From: 3107 sp965216225
GTDB taxonomy: Bacteria; Pseudomonadota; Alphaproteobacteria; Rhodobacterales; Rhodobacteraceae
DNA length: 64,000 nucleotides
Assembly (NCBI GenBank): GCA_965216225.1
Contig: CBDCFF010000020.1
Span: 1-64,000, forward strand
Direction: 5' to 3'
The position numbers were made by a program, and so were the translations under genes. Below, one piece after another: positions 17,351-26,643 of this stretch. Position 1 is the first letter of the stretch. Each line of letters starts with the position of its first letter. The notes under the pieces were generated by a model. The model was not told where the DNA came from. It saw nothing but the letters and a program-made list of their open reading frames with translations, and did no database searches.

Positions 17351-18055
17351 ATGCAGACATATGATGTCGCCGGGAATGGCCTGCGCGGCCTGAACGCGAC
17401 CTTGCAGGCGCTGAACGGCGGGACCGGGCAGACCGGGCGGACCGCCGCTCAGACAGAATGGAAGGTGATCAACCCCAGGGGCAGCCATGCCGTCGCGGTG
17501 GGTCTGGATGCGCCTGTGGAAGTGATCGTGAAAGGCTCCACCGGTTATTATTGCGCCGGCATGAACCAGCGGGCGACCGTGCGGGTAGAGGGATCGGTCG
17601 GCCCCGGCGTGGCCGAGAACATGATGTCCGGCGCCGTGATCGTCGAAGGCGACGCCAGCCAGTATGCCGGGGCCACCGGTCATGGCGGCCTGCTGGTGAT
17701 CAAGGGCAACGCCGGCTCTCGCTGCGGCATCTCGATGAAAGGTATCGACATCGTGGTGCATGGCAATATCGGCCACATGTCCGCCTTCATGGCGCAGGCG
17801 GGAAACCTTGTGGTCTGCGGTGACGCCAGCGACGCGCTTGGCGATTCGCTCTATGAGGCGCGGCTTTTCGTGCGCGGCTCTGTCAAAAGCCTCGGCGCCG
17901 ATTGCATCGAGAAGGAAATGCGCCCCGAACATGTCGAGGTTCTGAAGGATTTGCTGGAGCGCACCGGTTCCGATGCCCGCGCCGAAGAATTCAGACGCTA
18001 TGGCTCGGCCCGCAAGCTCTATAATTTCAACATTGACAACGCCGCCGCCTACTGA
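17351..18055 (+). CDS. mgsB: GltB C-terminal-like beta-helix subunit (MgsB/GlxC)
   Basis: 234 residues, all of it a GXGXG-type beta-helix domain as at the C-terminus of glutamate synthase large subunit. Repeating G-rich turns are visible, e.g. IVKGSTGYYCAGMNQRATVR, VEGSVGPGVAENMMSGAVIV and VIKGNAGSRCGISMKGIDIV. In the N-methylglutamate synthase complex this is the B subunit, which is thought to hold the structure and channel between the amidotransferase and FMN subunits. It lies 1 bp after mgsA and 20 bp before mgsC. Confidence 0.85.
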   Translation: MQTYDVAGNGLRGLNATLQALNGGTGQTGRTAAQTEWKVINPRGSHAVAVGLDAPVEVIVKGSTGYYCAGMNQRATVRVEGSVGPGVAENMMSGAVIVEGDASQYAGATGHGGLLVIKGNAGSRCGISMKGIDIVVHGNIGHMSAFMAQAGNLVVCGDASDALGDSLYEARLFVRGSVKSLGADCIEKEMRPEHVEVLKDLLERTGSDARAEEFRRYGSARKLYNFNIDNAAAY

Positions 18056-18075
18056 GGACGAGGGTATGTAAAGAC

Positions 18076-19404
18076 ATGGACAATCAGATCCCCCGGACGC
18101 TGCCGATCCGGTCGGCCACCTTCACCAGCGAAGTGAACGCCGAAATCCGCCGCGCCGCGGCCACCGGCATCTATGACATTCGCGGCGGCGGGGCCAAGCG
18201 CCGGGTGCCCCATTTCGACGACCTGCTGTTTCTGGGCGCCTCGGTTTCCCGCTATCCGCTCGAAGGCTACCGGGAGCGTTGCGACACCTCCGTCACGCTG
18301 GGGACGCGCTTTGCCGGAAAGCCCATGGAACTGGACATCCCCATCACCATTGCGGGCATGAGCTTTGGCGCGCTGTCGGGTCCGGCCAAGGAGGCTCTGG
18401 GCCGTGGCGCAAGTGCGGCGGGCACCTCGACCACCACCGGCGATGGCGGCATGACGCCGGAGGAGCGCGGCCATTCCACCAGGCTGGTCTATCAGTACCT
18501 GCCATCGCGCTATGGCATGAACCCCGACGACCTGCGCAAGGCTGACGCGATAGAGGTCGTGGTGGGCCAGGGGGCCAAGCCGGGCGGCGGCGGGATGTTG
18601 CTGGGCCGGAAAATCTCTGACCGGGTGGCCGAAATGCGCACCCTGCCCAGGGGAATCGACCAGCGCTCTGCCTGTCGTCACCCGGACTGGACCGGGCCGG
18701 ATGACTTGGCAATCAAAATCCTCGAATTGCGCGAAATCACCGGTTGGCGGGTGCCGGTCCATGTCAAGGTTGGCGCGACCCGGCCCTACTACGACACCGC
18801 GCTGGCAATCAAGGCCGGGGCCGATGTCGTCGTGATGGACGGGATGCAGGGCGGCACCGCCGCCACCCAGGATGTGTTCATCGAACATGTGGGCCTGCCG
18901 ACCCTGTCCTGCATCCGCCCCGCCGTGCAGGCGTTGCAGGACATGGGCGTGCATCGCGAGGTGCAACTGGTGATCTCGGGCGGTATCCGCACCGGGGCCG
19001 ATGTGGCCAAGGCGCTGGCGCTTGGCGCGGATGCGGTTGCCATCGGCACCGCCGCCCTGGTGGCGCTCGGCGACAACGACCCGAAACGGGAGGCCGAGTA
19101 TCGGGAGCTCGGGACCACTGCCGGGGCCTATGACGACTGGCACGAAGGCCGGGATCCGGCGGGCATCACCACGCAGGACCCGGACCTGGCGGCGCGGCTC
19201 GATCCGGTCGAGGCCGGGCGGCGTCTGCGCAACTATCTCAGGGTGATGACGCTGGAGGCACAGACAATCGCCCGCGCCTGCGGCAAGAACCACCTGCACA
19301 ATCTGGAACCCGAGGACCTCTGCGCCCTGACCATCGAGGCCGCCGCGATGGCGCGGGTGCCGCTGGCCGGCACCGACTGGTATCCGGGCAGGGCCGGGTT
19401 CTGA
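18076..19404 (+). CDS. mgsC: FMN-binding glutamate synthase-like subunit (MgsC/GlxD)
   Basis: 442 residues, a Glu_synthase (FMN TIM barrel) domain. Visible are SFGALSGPAKEALGRGASAA, the GDGGMTPEER loop, the glycine-rich QGAKPGGGGMLLGRKIS, and the phosphate-binding VMDGMQGGTAATQ and LGADAVAIGTAALVALG. It catalyses the synthase half-reaction in a complex with MgsA and MgsB. A C-terminal stretch, ARACGKNHLHNLEPEDLCAL, follows the barrel; its single Cys and two His are not a full iron-sulfur motif. Third gene of the operon. Confidence 0.85.
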   Translation: MDNQIPRTLPIRSATFTSEVNAEIRRAAATGIYDIRGGGAKRRVPHFDDLLFLGASVSRYPLEGYRERCDTSVTLGTRFAGKPMELDIPITIAGMSFGALSGPAKEALGRGASAAGTSTTTGDGGMTPEERGHSTRLVYQYLPSRYGMNPDDLRKADAIEVVVGQGAKPGGGGMLLGRKISDRVAEMRTLPRGIDQRSACRHPDWTGPDDLAIKILELREITGWRVPVHVKVGATRPYYDTALAIKAGADVVVMDGMQGGTAATQDVFIEHVGLPTLSCIRPAVQALQDMGVHREVQLVISGGIRTGADVAKALALGADAVAIGTAALVALGDNDPKREAEYRELGTTAGAYDDWHEGRDPAGITTQDPDLAARLDPVEAGRRLRNYLRVMTLEAQTIARACGKNHLHNLEPEDLCALTIEAAAMARVPLAGTDWYPGRAGF

Positions 19405-19490
19405 TCCGTTCGGGTGCGGCCCCCTTTCCGGCCCCGGTTGGCGCCGCGCCCCCTGCTTTTTGAAGATCAACAAGAAAAGGAAAGCCAACC

Positions 19491-20822
19491 ATGACGACAA
19501 ACTTGGAAGCCTTCGCAAAAGCAAACGACATCAAATATTTCATGATCTCCTTCACGGACCTGTTCGGCGGGCAGCGGGCCAAGCTGGTGCCCATGCAGGT
19601 GATCGCGGACATGCAGAAGGATGGCGCCGGTTTCGCGGGCTTTGCCACATGGCTTGACATGACGCCCGCGCATCCCGACATGCTGGCCGTACCGGACCCT
19701 TCCTCGGTCATCCGGTTGCCGTGGAAACCCGAGGTCGCCTGGGTTGCGGGCAATTGCGTGATGGAAGGCGAAGATGTCGCCCAGGCCCCGCGCAACGTGC
19801 TGCGCCGCCTGATTGACGAAGCCGCCGTCGAAGGGCTGCATGTGAAAACCGGGATCGAGGCGGAATTCTTCCTGCTCACCCCGGATGGAGAGCGCATATC
19901 GGACCCCTTCGATACTGCGCAGAAGCCCTGTTACGACCAGCAGGCGGTGATGCGCCGCTATGATGTGGTGCGCGAGATCTGCGACTACATGCTGGAACTC
20001 GGCTGGGGCCCTTACCAGAACGACCACGAAGACGCCAACGGCCAGTTCGAAATGAACTGGGAGTTCGACGACGCGCTGCGCACCGCCGACAAGCATTCCT
20101 TCTTCAAGTTCATGACCAGATCGGTGGCCGAAAAACACGGTTTGCGCGCCACTTTCATGCCGAAACCGGTCGAGGGACTGACGGGCAATGGCTGCCATGC
20201 CCATATTTCGGTCTGGGACGCGCCGGGGGCGGACGCAGGAACCAATGTCTTCGCCACCGACAGGGGCGAGGGTCCGACCGGCGAACTGGGGCTTTCCGAA
20301 CAGGGCAGGCATTTCCTTGGCGGGATCATGAAACACGCCTCGGCGCTGGCGGCAATCACCAACCCGACGGTGAACTCCTACAAGCGCATCAACGCGCCGC
20401 GCACCATGTCGGGCGCGACCTGGGCGCCGAACACGGTGACATGGACCGGCAACAACCGCACCCACATGGTTCGCGTCCCCGGTCCGGGAAGGTTCGAACT
20501 GCGTCTGGCCGACGGGGCGACAAACCCCTATCTGTTGCAGGCGGTGATCATCGCTGCCGGGCTTTCGGGCATCCGCTCGAAGGCCGATCCGGGCAAGCGG
20601 TGGGATATTGACATGTATGCCGAAGGCCACAAGGTCCGCGGCGCACCGAAACTGCCCCTGAACATGCTCGACGCGCTGCGCGAATACGACAGGGACAGGG
20701 AGCTGAAGGCAATGATGGGCGAGGCGTTCTCGGCCGCCTTTCTGAAGATGAAACAACAGGAATGGAACTCGTTCGTTTCCCACTTCTCCCGCTGGGAAAA
20801 GGAAAACACGCTGGACATCTGA
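19491..20822 (+). CDS. gmaS: Glutamine synthetase type III-like ligase (GmaS/GlnT)
   Basis: 443 residues. Glutamine synthetase motifs are present: GIEAEFFLLTP (catalytic Glu), GPYQNDHEDANGQFEMNW (metal/substrate), NGCHAHISVWD, NPTVNSYKRIN and RVPGPGRFELRLADGATNPY. In the mgs context this family member is gamma-glutamylmethylamide synthetase (glutamate + methylamine + ATP). Rhizobial homologues beside glxBCD are called GlnT. An AAGGAAAG ribosome-binding site precedes the ATG. It is 86 bp after mgsC and ends the operon. No mgd (N-methylglutamate dehydrogenase) genes are nearby, so the pathway would be incomplete here. Confidence 0.85.
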   Translation: MTTNLEAFAKANDIKYFMISFTDLFGGQRAKLVPMQVIADMQKDGAGFAGFATWLDMTPAHPDMLAVPDPSSVIRLPWKPEVAWVAGNCVMEGEDVAQAPRNVLRRLIDEAAVEGLHVKTGIEAEFFLLTPDGERISDPFDTAQKPCYDQQAVMRRYDVVREICDYMLELGWGPYQNDHEDANGQFEMNWEFDDALRTADKHSFFKFMTRSVAEKHGLRATFMPKPVEGLTGNGCHAHISVWDAPGADAGTNVFATDRGEGPTGELGLSEQGRHFLGGIMKHASALAAITNPTVNSYKRINAPRTMSGATWAPNTVTWTGNNRTHMVRVPGPGRFELRLADGATNPYLLQAVIIAAGLSGIRSKADPGKRWDIDMYAEGHKVRGAPKLPLNMLDALREYDRDRELKAMMGEAFSAAFLKMKQQEWNSFVSHFSRWEKENTLDI

Positions 20823-20972
20823 GGATTGCGTTTCGGCCAGTCTGACCGCCCGGCTCAGTGCCCGAAAGTATCAGGGTATATATAGCCCCGACAACGAAAA
20901 TTAGGGTCAGGACCCATTGACTTTGTTTTGAACGTGTGAATCAGTGTTCTGCAAAACGGAGTAGTGACATGG
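20823..20972. other. Intergenic remnant before IS256 copy 2
   Basis: 150 bp without a gene. It contains GGGTCAGGACCCATT (about 20904-20918), which resembles the end of IS5-family elements of this bacterial group, so another transposon scar is likely. No terminator for gmaS was found; the operon may read into the transposon. Confidence 0.3.
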
Positions 20973-21442
20973 AGTTATAGCCGAAAGTTGGTTATGGCGC
21001 TGATTGGCGGCCTATCATGGCGTTGTTCACGCGCCGCAATTCTCAGCAGAGAAAAGGATATGCCACATGACGAAGTCTACCATCACGCCGTTGCCCGGTC
21101 CATCGGGATTTTCGTCTGACCCGCTGACCGACATCCTGCAAACCGGCGCGCGCCAACTGCTCAAACAGGCGGTGGAAGCGGAATTGGCCACGCTCCTCGC
21201 CGCCCATGCCCGCGAGGTGACGGACGACGGCCGTGCGCGGCTGGTGCGCCATGGTCATCTGCCCGAGCGCGAGGTTATGACCGGCATCGGCCCGACAGCA
21301 GTGAAGGCGCCGCGGGTGCGGGACCGGGGCAATGTGGACGAAAAGATCCGTTTCGCCTCGTCGATCTTGCCGCCCTGGCTGCGCAAGACCAGATCGATTG
21401 AGGAACTGCTGCCGTGGCTCTATCTCAAGATATCTGTCCTGG

Positions 21443-22358
21443 TCAAGGTTTGATTTTGGACCACTGGCGGTTTTCGCGGATCAAGGTATTTGCGAGGATG
21501 ATGAGCTTGCGCATGATTGCCACAAGGGCGACCTTGGCTTTCTTGCCCTTTTGACGCAAAGCCTTGTAGACGCAGGTGAGTTGGGAATTGCAGCGCGCTG
21601 CGACGAGGGCGGGCATGTAGAGCGCCTGGCGAAGCCCGGCTCGTCCGCCTCCGATTTTCGCTCTGGCTGTCCATTTGCCGGACGTGCGCACGAAGGGAGC
21701 CAGGCCCGCAAGCGCGGCGGCCTGCTTGGGCGTCAAGGTTCCGATCTCCGGCATTTCGATGAGTATTGCGACGGCAGGGGATCGACCGCAGGATCTCGAA
21801 CTGTCTGGCAAGCTTTGCATCCTCGCAGATACGCTTCTTCAACTCGGCATCGAGTTGGGCAAGTTGCTTTGCAATCTGGCGCATCCTGGTTTTCAGTTGC
21901 GCCTTGACGAGTGTGTTGCGCGCACCGCAGAGCCGGTTCCGGCAGGCAGTCTGGTCCTTGATGAGAGCGCTCCGGGCGACATGCACCTCCCGCAGATCGT
22001 TCATGGGTTCATCGCGCAACGGTGAAGCCTTCAGGTCAAGCATCGCCCCCATGCGGGCCAGCAGTTCCGCATCGATCCGGTCAGTTTTGGCGGACTGGCC
22101 GACCGCTTCGGCGAAGCGGCGGGCGCGTTTGGGGTTCACCTTGACCATGGCGTGAGCCGTCTTTGAAAGGCGGGCCTCCAGATCGCGATGATAGCGTCCT
22201 GTAGGCTCGTAGACGACGCGGCAGCACTGCGGGCCGATCCGGTTCTTCAGCGTCTTCAGTCCTGTCCGGTCGTTGGTGAAGCGTTTCGCCTTGCCATCGC
22301 TCAGGCGATGGGTGTCGAGATGATCTTTCGAGATGTCGATGCCGATGGTATCATTCAT
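21443..22358 (-). pseudogene. IS110-family transposase (copy 2), frameshifted
   Basis: From the ATG at 22358 the protein reads MNDTIGIDISKDHLDTHRLS, then the DEDD-type domain with SAKTDRIDAELLARMGAM. It loses the frame after EILRSIP near 21795, and the remainder, VAILIEMPEIGTLTPKQAAA to NRQWSKIKP, is in another frame. Copy 1 has the same break. A longer open frame runs upstream to 22592 through the leader but is not expected to be translated. Whether a programmed frameshift could rescue it is unknown; a simple deletion is the plainer reading. Confidence 0.8.
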
Positions 22359-22581
22359 GACCTTTTCGTCTCCCGTTCCTGTCATACGAGGCAGGGGTGT
22401 TCCCTCCTCCACTATCTGTTCGGGTTCATCAAAAGGGCGGGGGTGATCCATCTTGAGAACGGTCCTCAAAGACCAGGGCATCATCGATCCATCCCCCGCC
22501 ACCCCTCGGGCCGCTGCAGCGGCCCGAGGGGTGGCATCCGTATCGCACGGATACGAATGCCTGGGAAATCCAATAGACAAG
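22359..22581 (-). ncRNA. Candidate bridge/seek RNA of IS110 copy 2
   Basis: This is the 223-nt untranslated left end. It contains a perfect 36-bp palindrome at 22499-22534 (arms CCACCCCTCGGGCCGCTG and CAGCGGCCCGAGGGGTGG) and next to it the hairpin formed by ATCCGT and ACGGAT (about 22536-22552). IS110-group left ends are known to produce a bridge RNA with target- and donor-binding loops. The assignment rests on position and folding. Here the palindrome extends to its very centre, whereas copy 1 has a larger unpaired tip. Confidence 0.45.
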
Positions 22582-23518
22582 GGCATTTCCACGGGCGACT
22601 TTCAGGAGGCTCCTGGGGCGCTGTTGGGGCCGAACGCGGCAGGGCTTTCATCGAGCACCATCTCGCGATTGAAAGCGGACTGGGGGGCGGAGTATGAACG
22701 CTGGCAGCGCCGCGATCTCAGCGCCCGGCGTTTCGTCTATGTCCGGGCCGATGGTGTCTGTTTCCAACCGCGTATGGAAGAGCAGAAACAATGCGTTCTG
22801 GTGCTGATCGGCGCGGATGAGTGGGGCCGCAAGGAGGTTCCGGGCCTCACCGAAGCAGGCAGTCGGCTACCGTGAAAGCACGCAGAGTTGGCGCGAGTTG
22901 CTGCTCGATCTCAAGCGTCGCGGGCTGTCCCACGCCCCCGACCTGGCCATTGGCGACGGCGCCCCAAGGGTTACGGGGGTTCCGGGCGGCGCTGCGCGAA
23001 GTCTTCGGCAGCACCCGGGAACAACGGTGTTGGGTTCACAAGACCGGAAACGTTCTCAACGCCATGCCCAAATCGGTGCAGGCCAAAGCCAAGGGCCACC
23101 TGCATGATATCTGGCAGGCGGAAACGAAGACCGAAGCCGGGGCCGCCTTCGATTTCTTCGTGGAAACCTGTGGCGCGAAATATGACAAGGCGGTTGGGAA
23201 ACTGACCAAAGACCGGGCTGTGCTGCTCTCCTTCTACGGCTTCCCTGCTGAGCACTGGAAGCACATCCGAACCACGAACCCGATCGAGAGCACCTTCGCC
23301 ACCGTCCGCCACCGCACCGGCAAAACCAAAGGCTGCCTGAGCCGCAAGACCGGGTTGGCCATGGCATTCAAGCTGATGATGTCAGCGCAGGCCAAGTGGC
23401 GAAAGCTCGACGGCGCCAACCGCATGCCAGAGATCATCGAAGGGGTTGAGTTCACAGACCGGATCAAGCAAATTCAAAACGCCGCATGATCACACCATCA
23501 CCAACTTTCGGGCATAGC

Positions 23519-24562
23519 TGTTCCATCCGGACGATCAGATAGACCCTCGCCGCTCTGGCCTGTTCATGGCAAGATCAATCCTGCGTGAGATTCGGGACGG
23601 GGGCAGGACATGCTGATTTCTTTGCACAAGCAGGCGACGACGACGCCGAAGATCAGGGCCGCGATCCAGGCGAGTGATGAACCCGCGTGGATCGTGGCCG
23701 AGCGCTATGGCATCTCGGAGCAGACCGTCTGGAGACACCGTCCATGATCGGAGCCACACGGCGCACAGGTTGCAGACCACGCTGACACCGGCGCAGGAGG
23801 CCGTGGCGGTCTCGCTGAGACAGAGTCTGCTGCTGCCGCTCGACGACCTGCTCGCCGTGGTCCGCGAGTTTCTCAACCCGACCGTCTCGCGCTCCGGGCT
23901 GGACCGATGCCTGCGCCGTCATGGGCTCGGCTCCCTCCGTGACCTGAAGCCGAAGGTGGCGAAGCCCGCGCACAAGCCTTGCAAGGCATACGAGCCCGGC
24001 TACATCCACATCGACGTGAAATACCTGCCGCAGATAGCCGATGAGGAGAAGCGCCGGTATCTGTTCGTCGCGATCGACCGCGCCACCCGCCGGGTCTTCG
24101 TGCGCATCCACCCGGCGAAGACTGCCGCCAACGCCCGCCGGTTCCTGCGCGATCTGGAGCGCGCCGCCCCGATGCGGATCACCCGCGTGCTGACGGACAA
24201 TGGCAAGGAGTTCACCGACAGGCTCTTCGGCCTTCGCCGCCGCGCCGCGACCGGCAATCATGAGTTCGACCGCCTCTGCGCCGGGTTCGGGATCGAGCAT
24301 CGCCTGGCCCCACCGATGCGGCCGCAGACCAACGGCATGGTCGAGCGGTTCAACGGACGGATCGAGGACGTGCTCCAGAGCCACCGTTTCCGCAGCGGCG
24401 AGGACCTCGAACAGACGCTTCTCCGCTACGTCCGCCTCTACAACGGCCAGCTGCCGCAATCCGTTCTGAAAGGCCGCACGCCAATCGATGCGCTCAAGGA
24501 CTGGCATCAAGAAAAGCCCGAACTCTTCAGAAAGAAGCCGTACAATCACACGGGATGTGACA
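23519..24562 (+). mobile_element. IS481-family element, copy A (1044 bp)
   Basis: The left end starts TGTTCCATCCGGACGATC and the right end, read inward, TGTCACATCCCGTGTGAT, giving an imperfect inverted repeat that begins TGT. Copy B at 27419-28489 has the same ends in the same orientation. Copy A directly adjoins the end of IS256 copy 2. No target duplication is evident. Confidence 0.82.
23610..24561 (+). pseudogene. IS481-family transposase (copy A), frameshifted near its start
   Basis: The N-terminus MLISLHKQATTTPKIRAAIQ and AERYGISEQTVWRHRP (helix-turn-helix) stops at 23744. The rest, in another frame, reads LQTTLTPAQEAVAVSLRQSL, YIHIDVKYLPQIADEEKRRY, LTDNGKEFTDRLFG and RPQTNGMVERFNGRIEDVLQ. 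These include the integrase-core acidic residues in IDVKYL, TDNGKEF and MVERFNGR. About ten bases expected between TVW and the following arm (usually WRKR) are missing. Copy B carries the same lesion. Confidence 0.82.
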
Positions 24563-24871
24563 GGCGGCGGGCGCCGGACGATCTGTCGGTCATGGGAACA
24601 GGCGACTTTGTCGGCTCGAACGAGGCGGAACCGCCGCTTGCGACGGTTCGTATCCCCGCCCGCCGGATTGGTCAGCACGCGGGCGAAGCCATCGTGGACC
24701 GGATCATGAACCCGAATCGCGAAATATCCCGGCAGGCTTGCGAAGTTCAACCGGTGGAACGGGCAACATGCAGGAGGTTGACCGGCTGAGGGCATCCCCC
24801 GCCGCCAGACCGGTTCACGCCGGTGCCGAAGGGGCCGGGGGGCGTCGTGGCGGCATCGCGGTGGCGTCATG
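24563..24871. other. Gene-free stretch between IS481 copy A and the ThDP enzyme gene
   Basis: 309 bp. An open frame runs across it on the minus strand (e.g. FASLPGYFAIRVHDPVHDGF) but I recognise no family, and it has no convincing start. It may be the decayed remnant of a gene truncated by the IS481 insertion. Confidence 0.35.
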
Positions 24872-26488
24872 TCATTCCGTCAGCCACGGCGAATCCTCCC
24901 GCACGATGATGAGGGTGGGCTTTCCCGCAGACAGCGCCCTTTTCAGTTCGGCCTCCAGCGCCGCCCCGCTGTCCGGGCGCACCGCATTGCAATGGCAGGC
25001 GCGGGCAAGCATTTCGAAGTCCGGGTTGATCCCTGCGATCCCCACACGCCGGATATCGCGAATATCCATGTCGTCCCGTATCTGCTTCAGCCCGTCGTTT
25101 TCCCAGATGACGACCGGCAGCGACAGGCCCAGTTCTGCCGCGACCATCAGTTCGGGCATGGTAAACATGAAGCCGCCATCCCCCGCAACAACCACGGTCG
25201 GACGGTCCGGCTGCGCCATCATCGCGCCGATGCCGCTGGGCAGCGCACAGCCCAGCGCGCAGTAGCCTGCGGGATAGAACCATTGTCTGGGGCCCAGCGA
25301 CGGAAAGCCGAACACGCCGGTATAGACGATCTGGCAGGCATCGCCGGAAATCACCGTATTGTCGGGCAGGGCGGCGCGCATATGCCGGAGCACCACCATG
25401 TGCCGGGCTTCGGAGCCGGTCAGATTGCCAAGCACCTGTCGCCGGACCGCCTGCACATCGGCCTTCGCCTCTGCCCGTCCGGCAGCATTGTCATGTTCGC
25501 CCAGCGCCGCCCTGAGCGCGGCCATGGCCGGGGCCGCGTCGGCAATGACGCCAAGTGCTGCGGGGTAGCAGTCATTGATCTTGTGCGGGTCTATATCGAC
25601 ACGGATGACCGGCGCGTCAAGGACCAGAGGTCTGCCAAAGCTGCTGGTCTCCGACAACTCGGTGCCGACCGCGAGGATGCAGTCGGCGGTTTTCAGATAT
25701 TCCTGCACCTCGGGCCGGACGGTGCCGCCCGCCATGTGCTGAGGGTGGTCATCGCGCACGATGCCCTTGCCTGCGATGGACGAGACGACGACCGCGCCCA
25801 GACTTTCGGCGATCCCCGTGATGTCGGTCCCGGCCGCCGCCGCGCCGCCGCCAATCATGATCAGCGGTCGCCCGGCTGCCCCAAGCCTGGCGGCGGCCCG
25901 GTCGATCAGGCCATGCGCGTGGGCAGGGCGGAGCGGCGGAATGACCGGTTGCCAGTCTTCCCCAACAATTTCGGCCTGCACATCGACCGGCACAGAGATA
26001 TGAACCGGGCGCGGACGTTTGCTGGCGAAGATGGAAAAAGCCCTGGCCAGCAGTTCCGGCACATCCTGTGCGCGGCGGGCCGTGGCGGAAAGCGCCGTCA
26101 GCGGTTCGGTCACTTTCTTCTGCTCGGTGATTTCGTGCAGAACCCCCCGGCCCTTGCCGATGAAATGGCTGGGGGGCTCTGCCGAGATCAGCAGCATCGG
26201 CAGGCTGTCGCAATAGCATTGGCCCAGCGCGGTGGCCGCGTTGGTGACGCCGGGGCCGGAGATCACCACGGCGACGCCGACCTCTCCGGTCGCCCGCGCC
26301 CAGCCTTCGGCCATGAAGCCCGCGCCCTGTTCGTTGCGCGCCTGGATATGGCGCAGCCGGCCGGAATTTCCGCTACCGCTCAGGCCCCGGCACATATCCA
26401 GCGTATGCACGCCCGGAATACCGAAAACGGTTGTCACCCCGTACTTTGCCAGAAGGCGCATCGTGGCTTCGCCGCACGTCATGCCCAT
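24872..26488 (-). CDS. ThDP-dependent decarboxylase, acetolactate-synthase-like (AruI-type)
   Basis: 538 residues from the ATG at 26488, chosen because AAGGAAGG lies 10 bp upstream; a longer open frame reaches 26566. Three ThDP-enzyme domains are present. The N-terminal PYR domain has the catalytic Glu in ARNEQGAGFMAEGWAR. A middle Rossmann-like domain (GRPLIMIGGGAAAAGTD) follows. The C-terminal PP domain carries the cofactor motif GDGGF to WEND. The opening MTCGEATMRLLAKYGVTTVF and GIPGVHTLDMCRGL closely resemble 5-guanidino-2-oxopentanoate decarboxylase (AruI) of the arginine transaminase pathway. No aruH-like transaminase is near. leuD lies 155 bp upstream on the same strand. Confidence 0.75.
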   Translation of the reverse strand: MGMTCGEATMRLLAKYGVTTVFGIPGVHTLDMCRGLSGSGNSGRLRHIQARNEQGAGFMAEGWARATGEVGVAVVISGPGVTNAATALGQCYCDSLPMLLISAEPPSHFIGKGRGVLHEITEQKKVTEPLTALSATARRAQDVPELLARAFSIFASKRPRPVHISVPVDVQAEIVGEDWQPVIPPLRPAHAHGLIDRAAARLGAAGRPLIMIGGGAAAAGTDITGIAESLGAVVVSSIAGKGIVRDDHPQHMAGGTVRPEVQEYLKTADCILAVGTELSETSSFGRPLVLDAPVIRVDIDPHKINDCYPAALGVIADAAPAMAALRAALGEHDNAAGRAEAKADVQAVRRQVLGNLTGSEARHMVVLRHMRAALPDNTVISGDACQIVYTGVFGFPSLGPRQWFYPAGYCALGCALPSGIGAMMAQPDRPTVVVAGDGGFMFTMPELMVAAELGLSLPVVIWENDGLKQIRDDMDIRDIRRVGIAGINPDFEMLARACHCNAVRPDSGAALEAELKRALSAGKPTLIIVREDSPWLTE

Positions 26489-26643
26489 TGCGGGTTTTCC
26501 TTCCTTGAATATGCTCCCGGATACTCCGCCGACAGCGGTGGTCGCCCGAGGCCAGTGTCCGCGCATTTTTCCGCCATTGCAATCACTGTCGCGCCCGGAT
26601 GAGAAGGTCCGCGATCAGGCGGGATATTGCATTCGGGCGGTTT

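Larger units (their letters stand above)
21430..22581 (-). mobile_element. IS110-family element, copy 2 (1152 bp, uninterrupted)
   Basis: It lies between CAAG at 21426-21429 and CAAG at 22578-22581 inside the IS256 transposase gene. The long left end (22359-22581) is non-coding and the stop codon is about a dozen bases from the right end, the layout of the IS110 group. It is nearly identical to copy 1 apart from the IS21 insertion there, point changes, and a different hairpin tip in the leader. Confidence 0.82.
21067..23489 (+). pseudogene. IS256-family transposase (copy 2), interrupted and frameshifted
   Basis: The N-terminal part (21067-21429) reads MTKSTITPLPGPSGF to ELLPWLYLK and keeps the tryptophan that is a stop in copy 1. 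After the IS110 insertion (21430-22581) the gene resumes with GISTGDFQEAPGALLGPNAA. Indels near 22840-22870 and near 22970 shift the frame relative to copy 1. The last part, from REVFGSTREQRCWVHKTGNV through TTNPIESTFATVRHRTG to IKQIQNAA, is clean. Inactive. Confidence 0.85.
20973..23517 (+). mobile_element. IS256-family element, copy 2, interrupted by IS110
   Basis: The same IS256 type as at 1242-6410 but in the opposite orientation. The ends are TATAGCCGAAAGTTGG at about 20977 and, at the right, CCATCACCAACTTTCGGGCA (about 23495-23514). The IS110 element sits at exactly the same codon as in copy 1, so the IS256::IS110 nest was duplicated as a unit. No target duplication is visible. An IS481 element begins directly at its right end (23519). 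With copy 1 it forms long inverted repeats around 6411-20972. Confidence 0.82.

Noticed and set aside
22358..22592. Extended N-terminus of the IS110 transposase through the structured leader
   Set aside because: Homology begins at MNDTIGIDISK; the upstream codons fall in the palindromic leader, which differs between copies.
1242..23517. A classical composite transposon bounded by the two IS256 copies
   Set aside because: Both copies have broken transposases and no target duplication at the outer ends, so joint transposition is not supported; recombination is.
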